A stretch of DNA of 64,000 nucleotides from Rutpela maculata (GCA_936432065.2 OW386293.2:21030234-21094233), one strand, 5' to 3'; shown: positions 11,067-22,621, counted from the first letter of the stretch. Numbers and translations are program-made. Notes: a model not told the origin generated them from the sequence alone.

Positions 11067-11785
11067 TGGCCTCCATTTTTGTAACGGATCTAAATGAACT
11101 AGGTATGTGTCACATGTTGCCAAAATAACGACTTCGACTTCCGATTTTATCGGAAGTGACCATTACTTTTGATTTTCAAATGCACACTCAAAGAAAATGA
11201 TAGGTGAATTCAAACAAAAAGAGCATATGAAATCGCGCCTATCTAGTTTCATAGTTAAATCAATTAGAAAAGAATAGTCATACAACACTTTATTTGTTTT
11301 CGTAAACAAATAGTAGTTCAATAATCATATCTTCTTGTAGAACAACAAATTAAATAGTACATGACAAATGACATTTTTTTATGTTCACTAACCATTTTCA
11401 ATTTGATCTACAATTAAATAGTACAACGACTTTGTTTTTTGTTCACCAACTAATTTTTAGGTTGATCTACATTTTTTTGTATGATGAAGTTTTTTTTGGT
11501 TAGCCAAAATCTCAGTATTGAGACATCAGATCACCCAAACCAAAGATTAGAGATCGTTTATAAGATCCATCCAAATATATCAATGATCCCTGAGAGAATT
11601 TGAACATTGCAATCATGTTATTCATTTTCTATAAATTCATAAGAGTATAAGATAATGCATGATTGATTATTGTCAGTGATTTGTATGTGGCGTCATCTAG
11701 GAATAATTTCTGTAATAGACTACGTGGTAAGCAAGCAAATTTTATGGTAATTCCCTTTTAGAACTTCCAGAAGACAACAATAATA
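11067..11785. other. No gene seen
   Basis: AT-rich noncoding DNA. Short repeats of a GTTCAC(T/C)AAC...TTGATCTACA phrase occur near 11385-11475. I recognise nothing else. Confidence 0.4.
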
Positions 11786-12500
11786 TTGGTTTGTCTACAA
11801 AGTACAATAATACCGCGAACTCATACTGGGTTAGAATTACAATTCGATAATACTTAAAAATAAAGTCTACTATTTATCTAGTTTCATTTGACAAAATTTA
11901 ACAAATTATTAGTAAGATGAATAAACTACAGTCTTATGCACCTATTTTTTAAGTTAATGTTTATTTTGTTGTGTGACAATCACATTTTGTTTAAAAATAC
12001 TATTAAATATAGTTCAATTTAACAAAATGAACAATATATATACTATTTTTTTGATTGATTTAACCCATACTATTTGCAAACAAAAGCGCTGATGCGACGT
12101 CCTAATTCATCAAAGTGGATGGCAGAATGATGGTATGTTTATGTAAACAGAACTGCGGGTTACAATAATATTGGTTTATCTGTCAACTATATTAGTAGAG
12201 CATACTGCTACTGGGTTTACAATTACAATTCGACAATAGTTAAAAATAAAATATACTATTATCTACTTTAATTTGACAGAATTCAACAAAATAACAAGTC
12301 AGACAAAAAAAATAATAGTCTTATTCATCTATTTTTTAAGTTAATGTTTATTTTGTTGTACGACAACTTTTTATTAATTAAAATAACAATCACCTTTTAT
12401 TTAAAAATACCATCAATATAATTTAGTTTAACAAAATTAACGATATTGTTTGTTAACTATTTTTTTTTTGTTGAATTTACCCATACTATTTCTTTGAGTG
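11786..12500 (+). repeat. Direct duplication, about 380-bp offset
   Basis: About 11786-12080 and 12166-12500 share TATTGGTTT, ACAATTACAATTCGA.AATA, ATCTATTTTTTAAGTTAATG and CCCATACTATTT in the same order. The copies are AT-rich, noncoding and diverged. They precede the left LTR of Gypsy-1. Confidence 0.55.
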
Positions 12501-12643
12501 CAACACTGTCTATTTCAATATTTTTGGAATATGGAGGCTGTTCTGCATTTTCAAATTTATCAGCCAATTTTAATTTGCGATTTAATGTCTCGTGATCAAC
12601 CAGAAATTGAGCCACCAGGATGTGTTGTGATACATGGTTAGAC

Positions 12644-13136
12644 TGTAACGTGGTTTGAGCCTGCCCTCTATGTGGCCAGGAAATTAAGCGCACGGCACTG
12701 ACCAGTGTGGTAGAAAAAGAAAAGGAGGCAGTCAAGAGATAGATGGTCGAACGCGTGTTCCTCTGTCGAGGGAGCTAAGTGTTAGTTTGTTACTAATTAA
12801 TATAAAACAATATACGTGGTATATTATACGCCTATCGGCGGAGTTTGTATTTGCAGTACAAGTGTATTTATTGAGATTGTGTAGAGAGTACCTATTCGTA
12901 CTAGAAAGCGTTCGACATGTAATCAAAGGCCATACTCCTGTTTGTAATAAAAGTGTTTGAGTGAAATTTTCGGGTCTTTCTTTGTTTTCCCTTATAAATA
13001 AAGTGGTGCCCAACACTCCAAAGGCTAGCGTTACTGCCAATATAAGAAGCACGACCATCTCCCTGCAGCAGTCGAGCCACCCACATGGTGCATGGGTGTA
13101 AAGCACCACAAGTTTTTGTAACCTTTCCCGGTTATA
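12644..13136 (+). repeat. Gypsy-1 5' LTR
   Basis: Starts TGTAAC and ends GTTATA, an imperfect inverted terminus. It holds a TATA-like ATTAATATAAAAC near 12794-12806 and an AATAAA at about 12997, the parts expected of promoter and poly(A) signal. The sequence matches 18621-19113 almost base for base. Confidence 0.93.
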
Positions 13137-13141
13137 AAATT

Positions 13142-13159
13142 TGGCGCCGCAACTTTAGG
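13142..13159 (+). promoter_or_regulatory. Gypsy-1 primer-binding site
   Basis: TGGCGCCGCAACTTTAGG starts five bases after the LTR. TGG is the complement of a tRNA CCA end, so this is where a tRNA would prime minus-strand DNA. I did not assign the tRNA. Confidence 0.65.
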
Positions 13160-14084
13160 GGGCTATTAAAGTGTATCATCAGATTGAGGTGCAGCAGTGA
13201 CGAACGCCAATGGTAATTATGTCATCGACAGCATCCTAACATCCCTGCTGGAATATTCAAGAAGACGTCAAAGGTCAGAAATTTTATTTATCCTTTATTT
13301 ACATTTTATTAACCTACTGTGAACTACAGTGAAGTGAAGTTACAAAAAGTCTCTTTTGATAAGTGAGCGTTTTTGTCCGCATTCTATTCAGGTCGCCCGC
13401 TCGCGACCGGGTAAACATTGGAAATGTCAGAAAAGCACAACAAATATGTATATTCACCAGAAAAACTATGTATATTGTTATAATTCTTTTACTGTCACTT
13501 TGGTTTAAAATAGTTTGAAAGGAACTTTAATTAATTACGAAATATCTTATTTAATCTGCTACCTGGAGAACACATATATTATTTTGATTGGCAAACAAAA
13601 TAAGAGTAAGATAGTAATAGTAAAAATATTACAGCCTATGTATACAAATCAAAAACATCTTCCATTACTAATAGGCGCGTAAAATCGATAATATTTGTTG
13701 TTGTTGTTATTTTGTCCTCTCTCACTGGCATGGCGATATACCAGGACATAAATATTTTTAAGAAGTAGGTATATGTAATATGGATAAAATAGTTTCAATT
13801 CTGCATGTCTCGATGGCAAATGATTTCTTTTAATCATTTTTGTTTGTTTGTAATATAATTTATTGATCATTTAGATTTAGATTAATGAATAGTGAACGAA
13901 GGAGTATTAGCAAAGATTAGTTGTTTACATGTTTATTTACTTTAGTTTAAAAATTTTGTACAGTTTCCTCGATAGCGGAGTTTAAGCTAGACTATTTAAG
14001 GGTTATATTTATATATTAGAAATTTAAATTCACGTATAATTTCACCCATAATTAATTCTATTATTGTTTTTACGTATATAAGGA
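13160..14084 (+). other. Gypsy-1 5' untranslated leader
   Basis: About 920 bases between the primer-binding site and gag without a long frame. The leader would hold packaging signals, but none is recognised. A (GTT)n run lies at about 13695. Confidence 0.5.
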
Positions 14085-15378
14085 ATGATGGACCCCCACT
14101 ATCTATCTCGCGACGAACTTCAGTATGAATTATTAATTAGAAATTTTGGTGTCACTGACGCAATTACAATGAGTGCCATGCAGCGTAAATTAAATTCTCT
14201 GTTACAAAAAGAAAAGTTTGGTGTACATTTACCTTACCCAAAGGAAGAGATAAATTTTTCTGAAGAACTAGAAATTTGTAGATTAAAAATCGATAGTTTG
14301 ACGTCCTTATTAGAATCTTTCGATGGTTTAAGAGATAGTGTTGTTTATATAATTATTGTTACAAAACTAACTCATTTATTAGGTAGACTAACTCGAGTGG
14401 TAAGTGACGACGTTGGTTTAAATCGAATAAAAGATAGGTATATTTCCGAATTAACTGGGATAGAAGACAGTGTTGAGGAATTATGCCGTTTATGTCAGGG
14501 AAAGAATTCTGTAAAAGATAAAATGCAGGAGGTAACTACACAAGATAGTTCGGAGAGTTCTATAAAAATTACACGTAAGCAAATACCTGTTTGTCAGTGG
14601 AAATTAACTTTTTCTGGGGATGGCAAAGGGTTAAATGTATTAGACTTTTTAGAAACGGTAGATGAGCTAAAATTAGCGCGTAATGTGTCCAACGAGGAAT
14701 TGTTTGATTCTTGCTGTGATCTTTTTTCGAGTGATGCTTTGGTGTGGTATCATTCGGTCAAAAATAAAGTGAAAAATTGGCACGATTTAGTACGGGAGCT
14801 ACGAGCAGATTTTCTCTCTGATGATTATATTACGTCATATTGAAAACAAGAAACAAAAACCGAGAGAACCTGTCACGATTTATATCGCCTCGATGCAGAA
14901 TCTTTTTAATAGATTAACTACAGGGTTGCCTGAATCAGAAAAATTATATATATTAAAATGTAATTTACTGCCGGACTTCATTCATGATTTGGGTGTATCT
15001 GATAGCGATAATAAAATAGCGACAGTGGACAATTTGTTGCAAAGGTGCAAAAGTTTAGAACGCACGTATATATTAGCTAACAGAAATCGTCCTCACGGCA
15101 ATACCCCTCCAACTTTCTCTGGCTTTAAGTCAAACCAGTCCTCATCTAGCAACCAAACAAATGCAACTTCGGTAGGAATATACGAGGTGCATCAAAATTG
15201 TTCCGATAATAAATTAGCCTGTTGGAATTGTTCTAAAAGAAATCATACGTATAAGAACTGTCGTTTTCCCTTGAGGAAATTTTGTTTTAGCTGTGGTGTT
15301 CCGAATAAGACTAAGTTAACTTGCCCTAAGTGTAATCCGGTAAACTCCAGAACGAGTCATACGCGGATCGGACAGTGA
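14085..15378 (+). pseudogene. gag: Gypsy-1 gag, split by one frameshift
   Basis: Gag would form the particle that packages the RNA. The first part runs 14085-14843 (252 codons) from an ATG in AGGAATGATGG context. The second part continues in the next frame from about 14821 to 15378. The shift lies between 14820 and 14843: before it the frame reads into LRADFLSDDY, after it IENKKQKPREPVTIYIASM follows, and the two are contiguous in related Gypsy Gag proteins. Near the end are two cysteine motifs, CWNCSKRNHTYKNC (a CX2CX4HX4C knuckle) and CFSCGV...CPKC. A one-base indel here would stop particle formation unless frameshifting rescues it. A sequencing error is an alternative. Confidence 0.85.
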
Positions 15379-18300
15379 CTCGTCATTTAGATTATCCGGT
15401 CACAAGTAAGGGGGAGTGGGAAAAATGGTTATCGTTCGTTGCGCAAGAATATAATAAAACAAGAATTGAATATTTATTATCATCAGTTAAGGAGCACAAA
15501 AGACCTTATTTAAACGTGACTATTTTGCAAAGAAATTTTCATGGGTTAGTTGATACAGGGGCGTCCAAGACTATTATTAATTTTGAATTATATGAAATTT
15601 TACGTAATATGGGTTTTAAATTAAATAGTTCCAGTACAAAATTTGTAGGCACTGCTAATGGTGGAAATTGCAAAGTTTTAGGGAGTATAGATATTCCTTT
15701 CTGTTTAGAAAATAAAGTAATGTTAGTCAATACTCTAGTTGTTAGGGACTTAAAGTCTAAGTTAATTTTAGGAATAGATTTTTTAAATAAGATGGGAATT
15801 ATTTCGAATTTTAGAGATAACACTTGGCAATTTTCAGATACCGGTTCGGAATCATGTTTTGTAGTGGAAAGTAATGGCTTATCAGACTCGCAATTAGAGG
15901 ATTTACACTCTTTAACTTCTTTTTATTTAAATAAATTAGGATCAGGTTTAGGTAAAGCTAGTTGTGTCGAACATGTCATAGATGTCGGGAAGGCGAAACC
16001 AATCAAGCAGAGATATTATCCTGTTAGTCCCGCGGTGCAAGCCATCATTAATAAAGAATTAGATAAAATGTTGAGTTTGGGGGTGATAGAACGTTCGCAG
16101 AGTCCATGGTCATCACCAGTGGTCCTTGTAAAAAAGTCAAATGGGGTAGATTATCGTTTTTGCATAGATTTTAGGAAGGTGAATGCCGTAACGAAACGAG
16201 ATGCATACCCGTTACCATATATTTCATCAATTTTAGATCGTTTACGTAACGCGAGGTATCTTTCTAGTTTGGATTTAAAGAACGCGTACTGGCAAATTCC
16301 ATTAGAAAAATCCAGTCGTGAAATAACTGCTTTTACAGTTCCAGGGCGCGGTCTCTTTCAGTTTGTGAGAATGCCGTTTGGGTTACATAACTCAGCTGCC
16401 ACGTGGCAGAGACTCTTGGATAAAGTTTTAGGTCCTGAATTAGAACCGTACGCCTTCGTTTATTTAGACGACGTGATTATTTCGACACCAGACTTTCCAA
16501 CACACTTAAGAATATTAAAAGAAATTTTTGAAAGACTTTTGGCTGTGGGTCTTGTAGTTATTCGTGAAAAATGCGAGTTTGTGAAAAAAGAGCTAAAGTA
16601 TCTAGGATATATAGTAAATGCTTTCGGTTTAAATGTAGATCCCGACAAAGTATCGGCAATTTTAAATTTTCCAGCACCTAAAACCGTAACCGAGGTTAGG
16701 CGTTTTATAGGACTAGTGTCGTGGTACCGAAGGTTCGTGCCGAATTTCGCGGAAAAGACGGCAGCCCTTACTAATCTTTTGAAAAAGTCTGTTACTTGGC
16801 GTTGGTCCGAGGTGGAAGAACGCGCGTTTCTTGAATTAAAAGAATGCTTGGTGTCTGCTCCTATACTGACGTGTCCTGACTTCACTAAGCCTTTTTGCGT
16901 TCAGACTGACGGGTCTATGATAGGTCTTGGGGCCGTTCTTACGCAAGAGGATTGCGACGGGGAAAAAGTTATCGCATACGCTAGTAGGTCTTTGACACCC
17001 GCGGAAAAGAAATATACCACAACCGAAATCGAATGTGTCGCGATTTTGTTCGCATTGGATAAATTCAGGCCGTATATTGAAGGTTTTCCAGTTAGAGTGA
17101 TTACTGACCACTACAGTTTGAAATGGCTTAACAATTTAAAGAATCCATCTGGTAGATTAAGTAGGTGGGCATTGAAAATGCAGCAATATGATGTTGTAAT
17201 TGAGCACCGTAAAGGACGCGATCACGTCGTGCCAGACGCACTTTCGAGAGCCCCACCTGTAGTCGCCTTGATAGATATAAAAGATCATGATTCATGGTAT
17301 TCCGGTATGGTCAATAGAGTTAAACAGAATCCCGATAAATATTCAAATTTTCGTGTACATAATAATGAATTATATAAGTTAACTAGAGACAATAGGTTTT
17401 CTCTCGACGACGGTGATAAGTGGAAGTTGGTTATTCCAAAATCACGTAGGAAAGAAATTTTAGAATTATGTCATAACGTACCGACGGCCGGACATATGGG
17501 TATTTTCAAAACCATAGAAAGAATACGAAAAAAATATTTTTGGCCAAAAATGGCATGTGATGTGGCAAAATATGTCAACAGATGTAAAACTTGCTTGGCG
17601 AGTAAATCTGTACAACGAAAAATTCCAGGGTTGATGACTTCGCGAGTAATTTCTAGACCTTTCCAAGTTATTAGTACAGATCTTATGGGCCCATTTCCTT
17701 TATCTCGTTCAAGGAATAGGTTTTTGTTGGTGATAACCGATTATTTTACGAAGTATACGCTCATGTTTCCCTTACATAATGCTACGGGCGATAAAATAGC
17801 GGAGATTTTGGAAAATCATGTTTTGTTGGTATTTGGAACACCGGAATATGTTATCGCTGATAACGGGAGACAATATATCGGTAAAAAAGTTACCGATTTG
17901 CTAACATCTTATAAAAGTAGAGTGTCCTATACACCGTTATACCATGCTCAATCGAATCCAACCGAACGGGTCAACAAAGTCATAGGTACGATGATTCGTT
18001 CATATGTAAAGGATAATCATCGTGATTGGGACAAGTTATTGCCTAAATTCAATTTCGCTATCAACACAGCAACTCATGAAGTTACGGGTGTTTCCCCAGC
18101 TTTATTAAATTTCGGTAGAGAACCTGTACTTTTTGGAAATCAGTATGTGCCATGTCTGGGAAATAGACCCTTCGATGTTGCTGATAGAGAAGCATTAGCT
18201 AATAACCTGACGAAACTTCCGGATTTGTACGCTAAAGTTAAACTTAACATACAGAAAGCTTATGAAAAAAATAAGAAACATTATGATTTACGCCGACGTC

Positions 18301-18536
18301 ACCTTACGCTCGAGCCTGGTCAAGTTGTTTGGAAAAAGAACCCAGTTCTATCGGATGCTGCGAGTTACGTTAGTGCTAAATTAGCTCCTAAATATATTGA
18401 ATGTAAAGTTAAGGAGAAAATCGGTTCTAATGTATATCATCTAGAGGATCTAAACGGACGTTCGGTAGGAAATTGGCATATAAAAGACATAAAAGTTACT
18501 CACGGTTCAGACGAAAATATTTCTCTTCTAAGTTAA
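15375..18536 (+). CDS. pol: Gypsy-1 Pol polyprotein
   Basis: Open for 1,053 codons with no stop. It overlaps the gag end by a few bases in the -1 frame, so -1 frameshifting would be the usual way to make it; the GTG at 15375 is not a likely true start. Protease: DTGA with the aspartate near residue 60. Reverse transcriptase: YLDD near 363-366, with LDLKNAYWQIPL upstream. RNase H: TDGSMIGLGAVL, aspartate near 512. Integrase: an H-X6-H...CX2C zinc site from residue 700, then D769 (STDLMGPF), D829 (ADNGRQ) and E864 (PTERVNK), a DDE triad with about 35 residues between the last two. All catalytic residues seen are kept. It copies the RNA into DNA and inserts it in the nucleus. Confidence 0.92.
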   Translation: MTRHLDYPVTSKGEWEKWLSFVAQEYNKTRIEYLLSSVKEHKRPYLNVTILQRNFHGLVDTGASKTIINFELYEILRNMGFKLNSSSTKFVGTANGGNCKVLGSIDIPFCLENKVMLVNTLVVRDLKSKLILGIDFLNKMGIISNFRDNTWQFSDTGSESCFVVESNGLSDSQLEDLHSLTSFYLNKLGSGLGKASCVEHVIDVGKAKPIKQRYYPVSPAVQAIINKELDKMLSLGVIERSQSPWSSPVVLVKKSNGVDYRFCIDFRKVNAVTKRDAYPLPYISSILDRLRNARYLSSLDLKNAYWQIPLEKSSREITAFTVPGRGLFQFVRMPFGLHNSAATWQRLLDKVLGPELEPYAFVYLDDVIISTPDFPTHLRILKEIFERLLAVGLVVIREKCEFVKKELKYLGYIVNAFGLNVDPDKVSAILNFPAPKTVTEVRRFIGLVSWYRRFVPNFAEKTAALTNLLKKSVTWRWSEVEERAFLELKECLVSAPILTCPDFTKPFCVQTDGSMIGLGAVLTQEDCDGEKVIAYASRSLTPAEKKYTTTEIECVAILFALDKFRPYIEGFPVRVITDHYSLKWLNNLKNPSGRLSRWALKMQQYDVVIEHRKGRDHVVPDALSRAPPVVALIDIKDHDSWYSGMVNRVKQNPDKYSNFRVHNNELYKLTRDNRFSLDDGDKWKLVIPKSRRKEILELCHNVPTAGHMGIFKTIERIRKKYFWPKMACDVAKYVNRCKTCLASKSVQRKIPGLMTSRVISRPFQVISTDLMGPFPLSRSRNRFLLVITDYFTKYTLMFPLHNATGDKIAEILENHVLLVFGTPEYVIADNGRQYIGKKVTDLLTSYKSRVSYTPLYHAQSNPTERVNKVIGTMIRSYVKDNHRDWDKLLPKFNFAINTATHEVTGVSPALLNFGREPVLFGNQYVPCLGNRPFDVADREALANNLTKLPDLYAKVKLNIQKAYEKNKKHYDLRRRHLTLEPGQVVWKKNPVLSDAASYVSAKLAPKYIECKVKEKIGSNVYHLEDLNGRSVGNWHIKDIKVTHGSDENISLLS

Positions 18537-18620
18537 GTAATTGTACAGCTATAGTTTATAGTAATTTAGGTTTAATGTGGATTTAAAAAAAAATTTTTTT
18601 TTAATTTTACGAAAGGGGGG
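18537..18620 (+). promoter_or_regulatory. Gypsy-1 3' leader end and polypurine tract
   Basis: After the pol stop come about 70 noncoding bases, then GAAAGGGGGG (18611-18620) touching the 3' LTR. This purine run would prime plus-strand DNA. Confidence 0.8.
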
Positions 18621-19113
18621 TGTAACGTGGTTTGAGCCTGCCCTCTATGTGGCCAGGAAATTAAGCGCACGGCACTGACCAGTGCGGTAGAAAAAGAAAA
18701 GGAGGCAGTCAAGAGATAGATGGTCGAACGCGTGTTCCTCTGTCGAGGGAGCTAAGTGTTAGTTTGTTACTAATTAATATAAAACAATATACGTGGAATA
18801 TTATACGCCTATCGGCGGAGTTTGTATTTGCAGTACAAGTGTATTTATTGAGATTGTGTAGAGAGTACCTATTCGTACTAGAAAGCGTTCGACATGTAAT
18901 CAAAGGCCATACTCCTGTTTGTAATAAAAGTGTTTGAGTGAAATTTTCGGGTCTTTCTTTGTTTTCCCTTATAAATAAAGTGGTGCCCAACACTCCAAAG
19001 GCTAGCGTTACTGCCAATATAAGAAGCACGACCATCTCCCTGCAGCAGTCGAGCCACCCACATGGTGCATGGGTGTAAAGCACCACAAGTTTTTGTAACC
19101 TTTCCCGGTTATA
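18621..19113 (+). repeat. Gypsy-1 3' LTR
   Basis: 493 bases, TGTAAC...GTTATA. Seen differences from the 5' LTR are CAGTGCGG versus CAGTGTGG and GTGGAATATT versus GTGGTATATT. Confidence 0.93.
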
Positions 19114-19117
19114 AGAC

Positions 19118-19990
19118 ATGTTGATACATGGTTACAATGTTTACGGCAATGCCTTCTTTTGATTATGTATATTTCTCTTGTATACGTGTCATTAAATTTT
19201 CTTATCATTATTAAATATATGCAAGTGTTGCCTCACTAAATTATACCTAAAACTATGTAGGTATTATTTTCATACAATATAACAATAAATAGTAGAGTTC
19301 TCTCACCGTTGTTTGGGTCATTTTAGACTTTTGTGAGTCCACTTTTACCACCATCTGACGGTCTAACATACGAGTATAATAATTCGGCCATGTATATGAT
19401 GCGAAAAGAGAGCTGGCTTTCATACGCCAACATAATTCTGATGCTATCTGCATCATGAAACAGAAAAATGTTTACTGTGTATGTCATCACGGTTTTAAAA
19501 TGATGCTCAAATGTGTGTGAAATAAAATGTTTTCGTTTAACGTATGGGATATATTTTCGTTCCGACTAATAAATAAAAATATGTAAATCATGCTTTTATT
19601 TATTTTTAAATAATCCAATATTTTAATTCCGCAATAATTACAAGGCAAACACTGTGGCGGTTTGTTATTAGTGTAAATTGAAAATGTAAATGTCCGTTGG
19701 AAAGCACGGTACAATAATGTAATAACAAATAATTTTCATTAATGACGTGGATGGTATGTTTTTATGTTCAAAATATATTTTTGCGGGTTGTACTTGAATA
19801 CCGGGAACGGAAGCATATTGGGATTAATTTAGTTTTATTATTGTTTTATGAAAATATATTGAAATACTTTTGGCTTTGCAACTGTTTTTATTTCCGTTCG
19901 GAAACCATTTGATAACTTGCAATGCTGATTTTCTCAAATTTCAATTTTCGTATCTATTTTGTATCCATTTTATAAGAAAATCTCACTTTC
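19118..19990. other. No gene seen; right flank of Gypsy-1
   Basis: AT-rich noncoding DNA. The first bases repeat TGATACATGGTTA, which also occurs just left of the 5' LTR at 12628-12640. Short minus-strand frames here show no domain. Confidence 0.4.
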
Positions 19991-20114
19991 AACAATAATA
20001 GGATCCTTGAATAGTGTGTGGTATGATGAGGAGTGCAAACAAGCAACACCGAGAAAAAATCAAGTATACATAAGACTTCGAGGCCGAAGAACAAGACAAG
20101 TAGAAGAAGAGTAC

Positions 20115-20330
20115 ATATAATTTCAAGACGAGGATTGCGTCCTCCTTCGGAGGGGATGTGAAGCAGGCGGTCCCTTGTCTATTAAATGTTATGCAAGTAA
20201 AAATCCCTACTCCTCTTACGAGAAGAGGTTCGGAAAAATTTCCAGATTGGGGGTAGCTCGTCTCCTGGCGTCGGTGATAGGCCCTGGTAGCGGAAATAGG
20301 CCGACGTTAAATAAATAGATAAAAAAAAAT
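20115..20330 (+). mobile_element. 5S-derived SINE, 5'-truncated copy 1
   Basis: Matches, on the plus strand, the 3' two-thirds of the family better seen at 22622-23010 and 58532-58900: GGGGATGT(G/A)AAGCAGGCGGTCC, GAGAAGAGGTTCGG, CTCCTGGCGTCGGTGATAGG and GCCGACGTTAAATAAATA before an A-rich tail. The 5S-like head is missing from this copy. It interrupts the LINE at 19995-22025. Confidence 0.75.
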
Positions 20331-20829
20331 TGAGGCGAGAAGAGAAACGAATAATAAGACGAAAGAAAAAGGAACACAGAATATCAACTACAGGAACTAG
20401 AAAAGCTTAACGTGCAAAATGAAACAAGAAAATTTTATAGGAACGTCAACCGAAATAGAAAAAAATTCAAGCCTAGATTATCAATCGTTAGAAACAGAGA
20501 GGGGGGAGATTATCAGTGGTCAAGATGAGATACTAGAAGGGGGTGCCGAAAACTTTGAAATCAGGCTGAGGCAGATGAAGTAAATACACAGCCTGAAGAC
20601 ATAGAAGACATGGAAGATGAGAGGGAGAAAGATAACATCCCAACAGAAGAAGAAGTAGTCAAGGCAATAAGGAGACTGAAAGACAATAAATTCCTGGTAT
20701 AGATGGTATACTCTCTGAGCTCCTAAAATATGGAATAAACAAACTAAAAGACCACATTGTAAGTTAGTAGCATTAATCTGGAGACAAGTAAAACTTTCGG
20801 ATGACTGGAATATAGGTATAATAATACTT

Positions 20830-21117
20830 ATACATAAAAAAGGAGACCAAATGACGTGTGACGACTATCGAGGAATTACTCTCTTAAACGTGACGTACAA
20901 AGTACTGGCTTACATACTCTATAATCGCCTAGTAGCATATTGTGAAGATATTATAGGCAAATATCAAAGTGAATTTCGTAAAGAAAAGTCAACAATCGAC
21001 CAAATATTTCTCCTTAGACAGGTACTAGAAAAGGCTTACCAATACGGGAGTGATATCTACCACTTATTCATAGATTTCAGAAGCACCTATGATAGCATAG
21101 ACAGAAAGTCACTGTAG
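20830..21117 (+). pseudogene. LINE reverse-transcriptase core fragment
   Basis: An open stretch of about 95 codons with LINE RT motifs in order: KGDQMTCDDYRGITLLN, then YKVLAYILYNRL, then GFRKEKST-like (EFRKEKSTIDQIF), then LFIDFRSTYDSIDR, in which the FxDF aspartate of RT motif A is present. It ends in a premature stop (TAG, 21115-21117). Later RT parts continue in other frames downstream. Confidence 0.75.
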
Positions 21118-22029
21118 AATTTACTATCCCAATACACCTAATAAAATTAGTGAAGGAAAAGTCGAATGCAAAGTTAAGGTCCAAGGCAGCATATCAAGAT
21201 CCTTCCAAACATACACAGGACTACAAGGAGATAGTCTCTCATTCTTGTTGTTCAATATAGCGGTAGAAAAAGCCATGAGAGAATCAGGTATAATAACTAG
21301 GGAAACTATTATCAACAGAAGAGTCAAATACTTGCATACGCGGATGACATTGACATAATAGCAACATCAAAGAGGGACAAAAAAACAAAGTGTCTAATAG
21401 TAAAAATTTTGCGCCACTCGAAGATCTGAGGATAGAAACATATATACATTTGAAGAGAGTTTATATATCTTGACTCTCAAATAAATTAAAATAACATAAT
21501 AAGTGCTAAAATCAAGAGAAGAAAATACCTGGCTAACAGAGCACTTTGGGTTAAAAAAGCTTCTAACAACAAGCATGGCAACCAAAAGAACTAAGGGATT
21601 GATATATAAAACCCTTATTAAACCTGTCCTCACCTACGCGTCAGAAACTGGACGATGACCAAAAGCGATGAAGAGCTGCTGGGCTACTTTGAACGAAAGA
21701 TACCATAAATACAGAGGTGTTCTGGAGCGGGACGTGGCGCAGATGCTATAATTTCGAACTTTACGGCCTCTACGAAGAGCCTGATATTTTCCGATGCATC
21801 AAAATCAAGAGATAAGGTGGCCACCTAGAAACGATGGATGAAATGGAACTCCCAAAGCAAATATTCCACCAAACACCGGCGAGAACTCGACCAGGTAGAA
21901 GATAGCTTAAGAACACTGAGAATCAGAAATTGGAGGGACAAAACAAAAAATAGGAAAGAATTTAAACTAATCCTGGAACAGGCCAAGACCCACCCTAGGT
22001 TGTAGAGCCAAAGATGATGATGATTAGTA

Positions 22030-22620
22030 TGTTTTAATAAAATTTAAAAATGTAATGTCCGTACGTTCAGTAAACAGGGCTCTTTTGCTAGACAAAACTG
22101 GTATAAAGCTGAAATTTAGCATGGACGTTCGGAATTAGCCCAGAAATAATAATCCGTTGTGTGTCCACAAATTCGTTGTGACCTTTTCCAGCCATATAAA
22201 AAAAATAGCTCAAAATTAGCAGCTTTTTAATTTAATCGAAATTATCTTGATTACCATTAGAGATATAAAAATTTTACAAGAATAGCTTTTTATTAATAAT
22301 AAAATTCTGCTCCTTTCGAAGTGTAACATGGTGTATTTCCATATACCGGACGGGGTCACCTATACCATAAATGGACCTAAATTTTAATTTTTTGAGTTAC
22401 TCTTTATAAAATAAATTCCTTATTAAAAAAGTATGATTTCTGTTATGAAAATTTATTTTTTTTATATACAAGGCGCTAGCTAAAATATTTCAAATATGTA
22501 AATTTTACCTAATAGTAAACAATCTTTATTTTTCATTTTTAATGGAAATTCCATTTGAAGAGTTGCTCATATTGCAGGAATTTTCTAGGGTATACAATGT
22601 TAGTTAAAAAGACATTTTTT
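22030..22620. other. No gene seen
   Basis: AT-rich noncoding stretch between the LINE end and the second 5S SINE. Nothing recognised. Confidence 0.4.
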
Positions 22621-22621
22621 T

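Larger units (their letters stand above)
12644..19113 (+). mobile_element. Gypsy-1: near-complete Gypsy LTR retrotransposon
   Basis: A 6,470-bp element with two 493-bp LTRs that differ at about two visible positions, so it inserted recently. It carries a primer-binding site, a gag with two zinc-knuckle-like motifs, and a pol in the order protease, reverse transcriptase, RNase H, integrase. That order is the Gypsy (Metaviridae) order, not the Copia order. The polypurine tract GAAAGGGGGG directly precedes the 3' LTR. The flanking AGAC at 12640-12643 and 19114-19117 is a 4-bp target duplication. No env frame follows pol. The one clear coding break is a frameshift inside gag. Confidence 0.93.
19995..22025 (+). 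mobile_element. Degenerate LINE (non-LTR retrotransposon) split by a SINE
   Basis: Pieces of one LINE ORF2 are read in several frames. An endonuclease-RT linker rich in Arg, Lys and Glu lies at about 20030-20114. After the SINE come EEVVKAIRRLKDNK (about 20645-20690) and the RT core at 20830-21117. Downstream are a GLQGDSLS segment (about 21220) and an ILEQAKTHPRL end near 22000. The element closes with GATGATGATGATTA at about 22013. Many stops and shifts make it dead. The family looks like the RTE/I-like insect LINEs often annotated as 'endonuclease-reverse transcriptase'; the clade call is tentative. Confidence 0.75.

Noticed and set aside
12732..13109. 125-codon minus-strand frame, repeated at 18709-19119
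   Set aside because: Both lie inside the two LTRs of Gypsy-1 and are antisense to it; the duplication is that of the LTRs, not of a gene.
15539..17666. Four minus-strand frames opposite Gypsy-1 pol
   Set aside because: They are shadows of the long pol frame and show no domain.
18541..18620. env gene after Gypsy-1 pol
   Set aside because: Fewer than 90 bases separate the pol stop from the LTR, so there is no room for an envelope frame.
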